From Lineus longissimus (Eukaryota; Nemertea; Pilidiophora; Heteronemertea; Lineidae): a stretch of DNA of 64,000 nt. The notes under the pieces are model-generated. The model had not been told where the DNA came from. It ran no database searches and worked only from the letters and a program-made list of their open reading frames with translations. Numbering within the stretch: position 1 is the stretch's first letter; every line of letters starts with the position of its first letter. Positions 1 to 11,092 of the stretch are shown piece by piece. The stretch spans positions 17,613,292 through 17,677,291 of the forward strand of contig NC_088312.1 of the NCBI RefSeq assembly GCF_910592395.1, read 5' to 3'. Both the position numbers and the translations under genes were made by a program.

Positions 1-380
1 GTCCCAAACTGGTCATTTCTATTTATTTTGACCTCTGTTAAATCAGGATACCTCTCAATTACAGACAGCATTTTGTATCCTTGTGCTGTACAACCCAGCC
101 TGGACATACCACAGTTGTCCATGGAGAAGTCTCATCCTCTCTGACACTTCTTTTCTGTAAAGCTACCGATACAACATACTGAACTAGGGATATATTCCGT
201 TGCCTCCTGTAATATTTACATACCATGGCTGATTAGTTCAATCATATTTCATCCAGCTGGCAGCTCTGCATTGGAAATTTTAGTGGTATAACGTGTTCTC
301 TTGACCTTCAAACAGTAGTATAAAGCCGATATTTACTACTTTACACCCTCAGTCCTATGTTATTAGGTCATCCAGCTGAG

Positions 381-404
381 TGCCAGGCCCTTGGGCCTCT
401 TGTT
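381..404 (+). repeat. 3' palindromic end of a hairpin-ended repeat
   Basis: AGGCCCTTGGGCCT is a short palindrome followed by CTTGTTG. It resembles the 3' end of TTTTTAGCTCACC-type repeats known from other marine invertebrates, by memory. The upstream 1-380 is AT-rich, has no clear coding signal and is probably the decayed body of the same copy. Confidence 0.45.
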
Positions 405-536
405 GATGATATTTGTGTGGTAGTTACTCCAAGCAACTATACATCACGTGTCGTACCGACTTTGGTTTGACCTATATACTATACATGCAGTTGTTTCTTT
501 ACCAGGATGAATTCCTAACGACCAAATATCTATACG

Positions 537-566
537 GTGAGCACAATGGCCCTTGGCCATTTCATT
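537..566 (+). repeat. 3' end of AGCTCACC-family repeat
   Basis: GGTGAGCACAATGGCCCTTG followed by GCCATTTCATT. The same 3' end recurs at 4678, 17469 and 56926, always closing copies of the AGCTCACC family. The segment 567-925 after it is AT-rich and I see nothing in it. Confidence 0.7.
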
Positions 567-925
567 CAAGTTCTTCATTAGAAGGAAACTTTTCAATTTT
601 CTTATATCCAATGGCTTTTGTATGTATCATACAATCATCAATCACATGCTTATCATCATTTGGTGATAAAGCTACCTTGTTGACGCATTCCGTAGACTCT
701 ATATGCTTGTGACTTCTGAACAGATTCATTTTTCTATGAAAATTCACTCTCTTCAAAATTACATTTATAATAGTCTGGAAATGTTATTGATTTTTCTACC
801 GCTGATTTTTTTGAGGCCTTTACAGTGTTTACTAGTATCATACTCTGTCTTAAACACGTACAATTTTGGCATTAGAACAATGAATGCAGTAATAGCCATA
901 ACACATGCTTCATCTTTAAATTTTC

Positions 926-1545
926 CTTTTTAGCTCACCTCTGGGGAGCTGATACGATACCATGGCGTCTGTCGTCCGTTAGCGGAGCACGTTTCGTCAC
1001 CGCTATAGGGCTAGATGGCTTAAAACTTGTCGTGATTGTAGCTTTGGGCAATATGCCTAGAATTATTTTTATTTTTCACAATATGACCTACTTTCTGGCC
1101 TCCAGGTGGCCATCCTGGAAATTGTTTTTTTGCCTATTTGAAGCTAATGGTTGTACGTAGAGTGAAGACATTTCTATGGTAGGTATATCTAATAAGTTTT
1201 AGTGACATATCACACGGGTTTTTGATTTGACCTACTTTTCAAGGTCACAGATGTCAAAGTTCACTAAATCACTGATAGGTGGCACGTTTCGTTTCTATTT
1301 GAGCTAGAAGGTTCTAAACTTGTAAGGACATATATCTAGGGACCCTCTATTCTACCCAAAAAAATTGTCTTGCTCGGACTTCAAATATGGCCACCAGGCG
1401 GCCATCTTGAAAATTAAACAAAGTCGGATTGCAACTAAATTTCATGTGATTGTATATCTATGTACACTCTACAACATCCTTGATTTTCAGTCAAATCCAT
1501 CTACCAATATGGCTGCCAGGGGGCCATCTTGATAATAATGTTTTA
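926..1545 (+). repeat. AGCTCACC-family repeat, diverged copy
   Basis: Begins TTTTTAGCTCACCTCTGGGG, then the 'gatacgataccatggcgtc' lead-in and GCACGTTTCGTCACCGCTA. It contains one ACTTTTCAAGGTCACAGATG block and several GGCCACCAGG/GGCCATCTTG modules. It has no (GTC)n expansion, unlike copies at 16 kb and 55.8 kb. Confidence 0.65.
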
Positions 1546-1567
1546 ATGTTGTGGTGAATAACATATT

Positions 1568-1855
1568 TTAACATAATTTACCATTCAGTTGTTCTGCTGC
1601 TAAAGGATAGTCATTATGTAAATCATACAAATCCGCTTGATATTCTAAATCTACTTCAAGCGTGCATGACATCACATTACCATCAAGGTTATTCACATCT
1701 AGATACATAATATAACTTGATTTTTTAGCTGGTTCATAATTCTTCATAGTTTTAGCATGTCCATTTGAAATCATAGATATTACACCCCTGATTCCTTTCT
1801 CAAAAAACATGTACATGTCTGAGTCGGTTAAAAGTTCTAGGTTAACAGGAGTCAT
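1568..1855 (-). pseudogene. Protein-primed DNA polymerase B fragment (Polinton/adintovirus type)
   Basis: A 95-residue frame opens MTPVNLELLTDSDMYMFFEK and holds SSYIMYLDVNNLDGN, matching the palm motif region (YLDANNLYG in intact relatives) of organellar/viral family-B DNA polymerases carried by Polinton/Maverick and adintovirus-like elements. After the motif the frame jumps to LEVDLEYQADLYDLHNDYPL, which in relatives lies further downstream, so an internal stretch appears deleted. The Tyr and Trp expected after the motif are missing. No capsid, integrase or protease gene lies nearby. This is an old inactive scrap of an integrated element; whether it came from a virus or a transposon cannot be told. 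Confidence 0.6.
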
Positions 1856-2655
1856 TTTTAACGTGGCGTACGGTCTTCATCAAGTTGTTGATCTTCTTGA
1901 TTATCTCCATCACCTTGATCGACAAATCCTCCTGCATTCAGCCAAAAATCCATGCTGAAATCGCTAAAATAGCTAGTGTTACATAGCCTGTACGTATTCC
2001 CTGCTGCTGACATTACACTAGAGTAATCTTCATTGCTGCCATGTTTTTTTTATGTTTCTTAAAACAAAAGCTGTTCTCAGAAAGGTGGCACTGATATATT
2101 TATAGCATTTCTTCGAGTCATTCTTGTGTGTTTTCTATGGAAAACCTCTAATAACTATTTTTCAATTTTGGGACTTAGGTCGACACGACAAGTTGGACAG
2201 AAAAAAATGAATTGACCATCATATCTATATATATTTATATTTATATACATCACCTCCACAAAACGATTTAGCGAATGAATGCCATTGTAACATTGCTGGA
2301 GGCTAAAGTTTGTATATCAAAACAGATACTTTTTGTAACATTTGAAAATACCTGTCCTGTATATAAAATTAGTTGGAAAATTTGAAATCAGTAGTCCTTT
2401 CGAGATGGTACAAATACTGCTGCTGTCTCCCACCCACAAAAATGCCTGTGTTATGCAAAGTCCTCCTTCTTCTCCACTGGGCTTCAAACCAAGCGCAGTT
2501 GCGGGTGTTAACTTCAACATGAGAAGAATATAGTTCGTGGCAAATAGAGTCCACGGAATGCCGATGCAAATAAAGAGAGAAAAGTTTTCGCACTGCTTGG
2601 AGAGAACTAAATTTGCTATGATACTGATATTTCATTTTTCGATTGGCAATTGCAG
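1856..2655. other. Intron, no gene seen
   Basis: AT-rich intron sequence leading to the exon A acceptor. It includes short ATAT runs near 2222-2250. Open frames in 2317-2716 lack codon bias or domains, and those overlapping 2656 are reverse-strand shadows of exon A. Confidence 0.5.
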
Positions 2656-2805
2656 GAAGTACATTCCAACCAAATAGCAATTCATCCGTAAATCCAGACC
2701 ACTTAGAGTACTTCAAGTTTGCTGGCCAAGTGATGGGCCTTGCTCTCTACCACAAGCATCTGCTCAACGTTTACTTCACTCGCTCATTCTACAAGCATAT
2801 ACTAG
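2656..2805 (+). CDS. HACE1: HACE1 HECT-domain exon A
   Basis: Internal coding exon of a HECT E3 ubiquitin ligase, best matched to HACE1, which ubiquitinates active Rac1 in vertebrates. The frame reads [19 protein letters not shown], then [18 protein letters not shown] and [12 protein letters not shown], a conserved stretch of the HECT N-lobe. The acceptor is TTGCAG just before 2656 and the donor is GTGAGT at 2806. The exon starts with the last two bases of a Gly codon and ends with the first base of another Gly codon, which exon B completes. It is 150 bp and has no stop or frameshift, so the gene looks functional here. The preceding exon is not recognisable in 1-2655. Family assignment rests on remembered similarity to vertebrate HACE1. 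Confidence 0.88.
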
Positions 2806-2942
2806 GTGAGTGTGAGATGCATACCTACTTTACTTATTTAATTCCCAGTAATTTTGCCATCTATTCTGTCTTTCAGAGGACGAGTATCAACAGGAATACT
2901 GCCACACCTGCACTTGTAGTTCACCGGCATCCTACAGAGGAC

Positions 2943-2995
2943 AGTGGTGAAGTAGCTTGAGTGCTGGAGCCCTGACCGAGGTCGTGGGTTCCAAT
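2943..2995 (+). repeat. tRNA-derived SINE head (fragment)
   Basis: AGTAGCTTGAGTGCTGGAGC resembles a Pol III A box region, and GTCGTGGGTTCCAATTC a B box. Spacing matches a tRNA-like head, and it resembles the SINE at 25212. No tail is recognisable because the next repeat begins at about 2997. Confidence 0.5.
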
Positions 2996-2996
2996 T

Positions 2997-3520
2997 CATT
3001 TTTAGCTCAGCTAGTCAAATAGCTATTCAGAGGTGTCTGTGTGTGAGTGAATCAGTCAGTCATTCAGTCCATCTGTCCAACTATGCCCCATGTTTTGAAA
3101 CAGTTGTAGCTAGACTGTCCATATTTGTTGGAGAGGTAGACATGGGTAAAATCTGATCAGAAACAAAAAATCAGCCCAAACCGACCTAATTTGAGGTCGC
3201 CGTGGGGCAAAAGGCATAAATTAAGACACTTTTTCTCCTTTTATTCCAGTAGATAGAAGCTTGAAATAAAGTTGGAGAAGTCTGCATAATATAGAGGTTT
3301 TGACATAAAATATATTAGTTTCAATTTCTGTCACCTGTTGGCAGTATTGAGCAAGAGTGTAAGTTGGAACATTGCCAGCAATGTTTGAATTTCGCGGTTC
3401 GAAGCATTCCCTCGGAATCGCAAGCAATATCATTGTTACGCAGTGATTTTCTGTGCGCCTGAAGCTGCATGTAAACACCAGCCATTTTGTTGAGAGTGAA
3501 GCGATGATAAATCAAATTTG
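2997..3520 (+). repeat. AGCTCAGCTGAC-family repeat, copy 1
   Basis: Starts ATTTTTAGCTCAGCTAGTCAAATAGCTATTC and shares GTCCATCTGTCC, TCCAGTAGATAGAAGCTTGAAATAAAG and the TGGCAGTA.TGAGCAA block with copies at 38404 and 62690. It ends near GCCATTTTGTTG. The 5' part lacks the GACAAAGTCAGT stem seen in the other two. Confidence 0.7.
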
Positions 3521-3626
3521 AAGGAATGAAATCACTTCAAATCAATGGTGTAAGTCGATCTTCCGCTCAACACACCAGGTGAGATGTTTAGATTAGATCA
3601 TTGACATTGGATTGACATTATTAGTT

Positions 3627-4705
3627 TTTGGCTCACCGTTACGGGAGTCTATACAATAGCACTGTGTCCTTCGTCTGTCGTCGTATCATGTGGCACCTTT
3701 CTTAACCGCTAGTGCTATGAACTTGAAACTTTGTACTCATGACCCCCTCGGTCAGAGGTACTCTGACACTGAAGTTCAGTCCAGTCTGGTTCATGACTTG
3801 GCCACTAGGGAGCCAAAACTAAAAACATAAAAAGTGTGATATGTCTCTTATTAATGATTCGTTTTCAATAAAGATTTTATGGTAGGTACTCCGAACAAGG
3901 ATACATCACACATCATACAGGTTTTTGATTTGACCTACTTTTCAAGGTCACAGAGGTCGAATGGCATAAATTGGCTGTTGGATGTAACTATGGCACGTTT
4001 CTAAACTGCAATGACTATTGATCCCAAATTTGGTACACATGTACCCCTTAGTCAGGTGATCTCAGGGACCGAAGTTCGGTCCAATATGATTCACCACTTC
4101 TCCAACAGGGGGCAAAATCCAAAAACCTTAAAAATGTGATTGTTCCTTAACTTCTTGACCGATTGCCACCAGTTTGATATCATGGGTACATCTAACCACC
4201 ATACAGTATACTTCAAACAGGTTTTTAATTTGACCTACTTTTCAAGGTCACAGAGGACAAATGGCATAAATTGGCCATCAGGCCGTAACTATGGCACGTT
4301 TCTTAACCGCAATGACTATTGATCACAAATTAAGTACACATGTACCCCTTGGTCTGGTGATGACAGGTACCGAAGTTTGGTCCAATCTGATTTGCCTTTT
4401 GGCTTCCAGGGAGGGGGCCAAATCCAAAATTCTTCAAAATGTTATCATTCCTTAAATACTTGCCCGATTGGCACTAATTTTATATCATAATCTAATTCTA
4501 ACAACCATTCAATGTTTCACCCGGGTCTTTTTTGATTTGACCTACTTTTCAAGGTCACAGTGGTCAAATGTACTGTAAATTGGCCATTATGGGGAAATTG
4601 AAATTGCTTGGACCTACATCAAACCTAACACTACATGACACAATACCATGCTCTTCATCCACCCTTTCCTCCACATGGGGTGAGCACAATGGCCCTGGCC
4701 ATTTA
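3627..4705 (+). repeat. AGCTCACC-family repeat with about three ~300-bp units
   Basis: Opens TTTTTGGCTCACCGTTACGGG and closes GGTGAGCACAATGGCCCTGG at about 4680. Between them lie about three diverged units, each with TGGCACGTTTCTTAACCGC near its start and TTTGACCTACTTTTCAAGGTCACAGAGG near its end (about 3930, 4235, 4540). Its closest relative by layout is the copy at 55783-56956, whose later units share the wording 'cccgattg.caccaatttgatatcat'. The following 4706-5210 holds no recognisable feature. Confidence 0.75.
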
Positions 4706-5214
4706 TCATTGCTGATAGATCCCCAAAATTTTGACCTTGTATGGGATGAGAAAAAGACAAACTTGTCACGGTGTCGCCCCTTTTGTCAGTCCCTCCACTT
4801 GGAATATTGGTTGGTGCAAAGCGCAGTTGTTTTAAAAGTACCCAACGAATCAGTGCATGGGGTTCAATTATAGGTAAAGAACATTAAGATGATGATTTTT
4901 AGAAGAGTATATCAGAAGTTATGCGATAGCCTTAAATTTGACGATCCGAAGGTTTCGAGACTCGGCAAAATGGTGGATTGTAACCAAATTAGCATAATCA
5001 GACCAGAACCTTTCTTCCCAATGTGCGCTCGAAATGCATAGTTATGGCTCAAAATCACCCAAACTCTACTCATGGGGTAAACCTCTACTGAGAATAATTG
5101 CTTTAACTTCGGTAAACATGTCATGAGTGCTGAAGACAACCACTTTTAGATCGTTTTTCTGTGTCTCAAGTCACCTCTGTAGAAATGTGCAGTAAAGCTA
5201 TATGTATAGATATA

Positions 5215-6690
5215 ATAATAATAATAATAAAACGATATTTGTATGGCGCCGCTCATGTATATATCGCTGCGCCTCACAGAGATAAAAATAAATAGGCCTA
5301 AATACATTACTTAAAAACATTACGTAAAAGGTATTAGTACATATTATAAAATGATTTGAAAAGGTGGGTCTTCAGACTCTTCCTGAAAGCTGGCAGCGAG
5401 CTGGCAGATTTTATTGCCAGAGGGAGATCGTTCCAGAGCCTAGGGGCTGCAACTGAGAAGGAACGATCTCCAATAGTACGCCTAGTGCGTGGTACTGCCA
5501 GCGTCAGGGAGTCTGAAGACCGTAGTGATCTGGTTTGAGTATAAAATTCAAGTTTTAGATAAAATGGTGACATGTTGTGCAAACACTTGAAGACAAGGAC
5601 GAGTAGCTTAAAATCAATCCGTAGCTCTACGGACAGCCAATGTAGTTTAAACAGGACTGGAGTAATATAGTCACGAGAGCTACTGATTGTTATCAGTCTA
5701 GCAGAATGATTTTGAAGTCTCTGGAGACATGCAATTTGTGCAGCAGAAGCACCAGCCAGAAGTGAGTTGCAGTGATCTAAACGCGATGTCACGAGGGAGT
5801 GGACTGCAGGTCCTGCAGGTGTCAGTGTCAATGACACTCCGAATCTGACCAAGCTGTCTTAAGGTGGAAACTGCAACTTGACAAGATGCTACTAACTTGA
5901 CGTTACATGGTCAGTTGGGAGTCGAGCTTCACACCCTGACTTCGTACATGACATCTTGGCTTAATCATTGCATCGCCAACTTTCAGCACAAGAGATTCAC
6001 AGAGCTTGATCTGCTGTTTGCTGGCTGCAAAGCAAATAAATTACGTTTTAGGGTCATTAAACATCAGTTGGTTTAGAGTCAGCCAAGACCGGAGCTCATT
6101 GACACCATCTACAAGTGAAGCCATGGCTACAGAAATGGCTGCTGGGTTGGGGTCACAGAACTTGTAAACATCCTTGTCGTCAGCATATTTTCATATAATG
6201 TTTCACACGCGCTCATGATATCCTGGGTTGCAGATGTGTAGGCGTTAAAGAGTATGGGTCCTAGAACCGATCCCTGTGGGACACCATACTCAACCGGCAC
6301 CTTGTCTGATTTGGAGCTGCCAATATGCACCGATTGGGTCCTGCCTGTAAGATAGCTGTCGAACCAATTCAGGGCAGTACCGGGTACACCATAACGCTGT
6401 TGTAAGGTGCGTAGCAGGATTCCTTTGTCAATCATATCAAAAGCAGCCAACAGATCTAAGATCGCCATCAAGCAAATACGACCGCGGTCAAGCTCCTTGG
6501 TGATGTCATCATGAATCCGTAATAGAGCAGTCTCTGTGCTGTGATGGCGTTTGTATGCCGATTGCATCACCTCGTCCAAACCAGCATTGGTGAAATAGTC
6601 CTGGAGACGTCTGACCACCACTTTCTCAAGAAGCTTACTTATGAATGTTAAGTTTGTCACTGGTATACGCACAGTGTAAAAGTGTACACA
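5215..6690 (-). mobile_element. CR1/L2-type LINE fragment
   Basis: A - strand non-LTR retrotransposon remnant. The frame at 6127-6726 shows RT motifs in order: SKLLEKVVVRRLQDYF, QSAYKRHHSTETALLRIHDD, LDLLAAFDMIDKGILL (catalytic D region) and VPQGSVLGPILFN. The frame at 5334-5852 gives the C-terminal tail SRLDHCNSLLAG, ITPVLFKLHWLSVELRI and RSFSVAAPRLWNDLPL. The YADD-bearing segment between them is lost or frameshifted, and no endonuclease is present, as expected for 5' truncation. The 3' end on this strand runs into a (TTA)n tract at 5216-5230 after 'gcgccatacaaatatcg', typical of L2-like tails. Not functional. Confidence 0.85.
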
Positions 6691-6701
6691 AATGTAAACT
6701 A

Positions 6702-6766
6702 ACCTGCTACCACTATAAATTGTCATCAGATTCAGAGTATGATGACAATTTATAATGGTAGCAGGT
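6702..6766. repeat. 26-bp hairpin with 13-nt loop
   Basis: ACCTGCTACCACTATAAATT at 6702 continues to 6727. Its inverse complement at 6741-6766 has one mismatch. It sits at the 5' edge of the LINE fragment. Confidence 0.8.
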
Positions 6767-6849
6767 GAGAGGTGTTGAATATTCTTCTCAATGAACTTCC
6801 TACATTAGCACCTAATTCAATCAGTGTCTGCTGGTCGGAATAAATTATA

Positions 6850-7310
6850 TATATAACTTGGTTGATGAAATTAAAACATTTTCTCCTCATGTTTTTCAGG
6901 GATGATCAACCTGCATTTTACATTGAACACATCACAACGGACCTTACAGTATTGACCGAGAAGAGCTGGTAGAACTGGCTCATGACCTTTCACCCTCCCA
7001 TGGCTATTCATCATCAGTGCTCACTCAGCCATCCGATTCAGAAGAAGAAGCAATCGATTCCATCATGTGGTTCATTGATTTTCATTGTAATTGCTATTAC
7101 CACATTGGAATAAGAGCGGTTTAGCGACCACATGTATGGTTCAGCGAACTGCTGCTTATGCACTCTAGCAGACGACGAGAGTTGAATATCAGCATATGAA
7201 ATAAAAAATGGAAGATATGAATAAATGTTTGGGATGTAGCAGCCTGGGCTCTTGCTAGATACAATATACTATCCTTCAGATCATAACGCCATGGTTTTTC
7301 TCATTTATAA
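6850..7310 (+). repeat. Dispersed repeat shared with 46.4 kb and 62.5 kb
   Basis: The first half (6850-7090: ACTTGGTTGATGAAATTAAA, then a TTTTTCAG/GGATGATCAACCTGCA junction) matches 46410-46620. The second half (7110-7310: GCGGTTTAGCGACCACATGT, then 'gtagcagcctgggctcttgct') matches 62465-62660. Both halves are diverged. No protein is recognised. The polypyrimidine-AG junction resembles a splice acceptor in both copies of the first half. Confidence 0.65.
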
Positions 7311-7829
7311 GGCTATTTAATTACAATTTTAAACAAGTTTAGTAGGGTACCATGTAATTGCTGTTTGGTCAACGTAAGGCCGTCACATTCCCCTCGAAGC
7401 TAAACACCTGGGTATGTGTTCCATGGTTTTTCATTCGAAATTCTGTCCTTTTCTTAATTTTTTTCGTGGTTTTGACCGATTTCTGCAATGACCGTTCATG
7501 TTTAGCGAACCCTCGAGTAAAATTTAGCGACTTCACCTTGTACAGTTAAACAAAGGCAATCTGTACGTCGAAATTCAGTTTCTGATATATACTGCAGTAC
7601 TCCATGGCACTCCATGGCACAGTACTGGCATGGTGACCCCAGTTCGATCTTCTTGTCTCCATGAACATCCTATCCTCAATCATCAAGGTTCATATAAAAA
7701 AGAACAAAAAGATATAAGCAAGCAACAATTTGAATGATATAATTTTACTTAAACTTTCAACAAACAAGTTGTTCTCAGAGCAACAGTTCGTAATAAGCTT
7801 GTATGGTTCAAAGTACTGGTGTGCGACAT

Positions 7830-8040
7830 GTGTGTAAAAGGGACGCTCAATCAGCACAAGACACTTCAAAGATAGCACTGGCAATAACCTTTACGAGTGT
7901 GTGGTGTGTGTAAAAGGGACGCTCAATCGGCACATGACACTTCAAAGCTCAATCGGCACATGACACTTCAAAGATAGCACTGGCGAGAACCTTTACGAGT
8001 GTGCGGTGTGTCACAAGACCTACAAGCATAAAGTGCACTC
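7830..8040 (+). pseudogene. Degenerate C2H2 zinc-finger repeat scrap
   Basis: Near 7986-8039 one frame reads TGENLYECAVCHKTYKHK, the canonical linker-plus-finger start (TGE.x.YxC..C). Near 7887-7955 a related frame reads NNLYECVVCVKGTLNRHMTL, with two Cys and one His of a finger but too short between them. The phrase GGCACATGACACTTCAAAG is repeated several times, showing local tandem duplication. In-frame stops occur at each repeat. This is a broken remnant of a zinc-finger gene, or of a transposon that carries such fingers. No intact finger remains. Confidence 0.55.
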
Positions 8041-8760
8041 TCCGGGATGGTGTATGAGATACTGCTCAACGAGACTGTGCATTTTCGTCGATGTTTTCTT
8101 ATAAAAGTTGTGAAGAAACATTGCTCCTGAAATAGAGTAAAATATTTGGCTGATTGAAGGCAATTCCCGCACCTCGAAGGCAAAAACAATCAACTATTGG
8201 TAGTAAAGTTACATCTTAGATTGGGAATCATGACTGTATGGGCCATATTTCGAGAAAAGTGCAATAAATAATTTGAAATCGTTCAACCATGCAACCCATA
8301 CACTTTCAGTGTGTTATATTGCTAAACCAGTGTTCAGTTCGCTAAACACGAAACGCTTTTATGAAGTCAAGATATTTTGCGCTGTATCTCCGCAATGCAA
8401 AATGCATATTACTTGCTACTTCGTCAGTCTCTATTGTTGACATTGCAGTACAAGATAGCCCTGCAAGATTGGCATCAATTCGAGAGGCTTCGCAATAAAA
8501 TGATGTCTTTGAACATCATAAAATTTTCACCTCTCAACGTGAATATTAGCTCCGTTTCTCGAAGTTACATACGCATGGGTAAACTAATGTTCACTACTAC
8601 TTCCGATGATCTATGCCTAAAAAGCAGAACCAGATTAAACAACAGGAACTTACCGAAAATTGTAAAAATATGTGCTACCTGGAAAATCATGGTAAAACCG
8701 AAGTTCGTTGAACCGAACGTAGTGTTAAACCGCTAAACCGCTACGGTTATCCACCGTGAG
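8041..8760. other. Intron, no gene seen
   Basis: Contains a 119-codon open frame (8377-8736, +) with no domain or bias that I recognise. It is probably chance or part of a repeat, since 8750-8910 shows loose similarity to 46640-46800. Confidence 0.4.
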
Positions 8761-8899
8761 TACTAACCTCAAAATATAGTGCAGCAAGTCGCAGTTAATT
8801 TGAAAAGATATCATTTAATTTGTTGAATTTTTGCTCTCTATCAGTGCTAACTATCAATCATACCCATTGGCCGTGGACTTAAGTCCTGACACTGCATAC

Positions 8900-9158
8900 T
8901 GGTTGTCCCTATGCTGTATATTGTGACCATGTTGACTGCTTTGTCAGTATATTAGAGGAATTGATGTAAACATCAAGACTGCAGTTACTGATGCTTCTAG
9001 CTTGTGAGCATGCACTTCAAAATAATTGTTTTGAAGGTCCCGACTGTATTGGTTGACCCCAGGTTGTGACCATGCATCAACTCACTGGTTTGTCACAACT
9101 TACACTTCAAAGGAAATCATATAAAGGTCCTCACCACATTTACTGGTTGTCTCTAGTA
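8900..9158 (+). repeat. Degenerate minisatellite, ~85-90 bp unit
   Basis: Units contain GGTTGTGACCATGCATC, CTGGTTTGTCACAACTTACA, CACTTCAAAGGAA and ATAAAGGTCC in fixed order. The array resumes after the inserted element at 9710-9850 and recurs at 46800-47220 and 49930-50030. Period and copy number are uncertain because of divergence. Confidence 0.65.
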
Positions 9159-9702
9159 CAGGGGTTGAAAAATCGGCTAGTCCAACACCCGGGACTAACC
9201 ACTTTTTAACTTGGACTAGCAGGAAGTGCATAAAATCATTGAGCAACTAGCCCGACTGACTAGTGCCTTACCATGGATGCCTGACCACTTCTAGATGTAG
9301 GTCATAATCCACAACACACCATTCCATTTACCCCAAAATAATCGTTCAAATCCCGGCAAAGATTCCCACTAACTAGACAGTCACCACTTAGCAAACACAA
9401 CCATGCATTCTGTCAATGATATAACCAAAATATATTGTATACACGATCGGCTCTGATTGAATGTATGGGTGTTCACTCCCAATGCTAGCTAGCACTCCCG
9501 CGGAATGCTTTGTAATTGATCTTGTGTGTACATGATTCCAATTAATGAATTAGCCGTATTGGGGAATGTCCGTTGAATCATGTGGGCTTGTCGTCTACTG
9601 AAATTTGCTCAGGCTAGTAGCTTTTGCTTATGGGCTAATGCAGTCTGCCTTTAAGCTAGTCCTTGGCTAGTTGGGCAAATTTGGATATTTTTTCAACCCC
9701 TG
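9159..9702 (+). mobile_element. hAT-like MITE, copy 1
   Basis: Terminal inverted repeats CAGGGGTTGAAAAA at the left and TTTTTTCAACCCCTG at the right. It is 544 bp, has no coding capacity, and is inserted in the middle of the minisatellite. A CTAGTCC/GGACTAGC-rich interior sits near both ends. A diverged copy in opposite orientation lies at about 17907-18397. CAGGG termini suggest hAT; I found no clear 8-bp target duplication. Confidence 0.75.
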
Positions 9703-10150
9703 CAGGTTTATGACCATGAATCTACTGGACTGAGTTGCCTAAACCTGACTTAGGAGGATTACATGTTTGAGTCCCAACTGCAGTTACTGGCAGTCAACTG
9801 GGTTGTGACCATGCATCAACTGGGTTGTCTCAGTCCAAGAAACTATCGCAATGAATAATGTAAAATGTAATTACTGCTGCAACATTCAGCTGGTTCTGAT
9901 TTATTTGTACAGCCAGATAGACCATAAGCAAAGCTCCCTGGCAAACAGGCCTTGAGTTTGAAGAGGGGATTGTGGCAATACAGTGTTGTCCATAAGGTCC
10001 TAGTAGATTTTGCTTTCTTTCACTTGCAAAAAAACTGGTCAGTTCAGATGAGTTTTTGGTCTTGCTACAAAAGAACCCTTTCTAACCACGTGGGAACCAT
10101 CAAATTGGGAGAAAGCAAGATTCAGGTTTCTGGTGTTAATATCAAGTAGA
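9703..10150 (+). repeat. Minisatellite continued
   Basis: GACCATGAATCTACTGGACTG and GTGACCATGCATCAACTGGG units continue the array interrupted at 9159. Beyond 9850 the sequence grades into unrecognised intron up to 10440. Confidence 0.5.
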
Positions 10151-11092
10151 CCTTGGCATTTAGGACACCCTGACTCATGTTGCGTGGTTATCTAGGTCAA
10201 CTTGATCAGTAGAGCACCATGCTCCATGCTAGATAATTGTCACGTCTGCCTAGATATATCAGACACTTGTGATATGAGAGGGTCAAATAATGAGTCCCAT
10301 TAGGTCATGTAGAAGCCTGGATTGTGACCAACGCCAAACAGAAATTGCATAACAATCAACAGTAGTTGAGCAACATTACATGAATTGATAAAAATAGTCC
10401 TTCAATAAAAACAGAATCATAAAATACTAATAACTCATGTTTGAACATCCCTTTACATGTTTATTATTATTATTATTATTATTTTTATTTATTTTTATTA
10501 AAAAACATTTTTATAGCGCTTAACATTGTTAAAACTTCTAAGCGCTTCACAATTTATAATAAAACAATAAAACATTAATACATGATAGAATAAAAGTCAT
10601 TACTAAAGAAAACGTGCAAGTGGGATTTAAAAATAGGATTCAAAAGAATTTCTTAAAAATATGAGTTTTTAGTGCAGTTTTAAAACGACCCAGGGTACTT
10701 TGGCCACGAACACTATTTGGGAGCTCATTCCATAGCTTTGGTCCCGCCACTGCGAATGCAGAGGAGCCTATCACCCGGTTTGTGCGGAATTCCTTACACA
10801 GACCCATTGTACTTGATCGCAGGGAGCATGAGGGTTTGTAAACTTCTAAGCAGTCTGCGAGATATTTTGGTGCGTAATCATGTAGACATTTGTAGACCAT
10901 TAGATTAACCTTGTACTCAAGCCTTGCTTTCAAAGGAAGCCAGTGGAGTGCGCACATAACCGGAGTGATATGATCCCCTCTGGACACCCTAGTGACGAGA
11001 TGAGCTGCCGAGTTTTGAACCAGTTGAAGCTTACGCACATTGGCCTCAGATATGTTATAAAGCAGACTATTTGCGTTGTCCAACCGCAAGAC

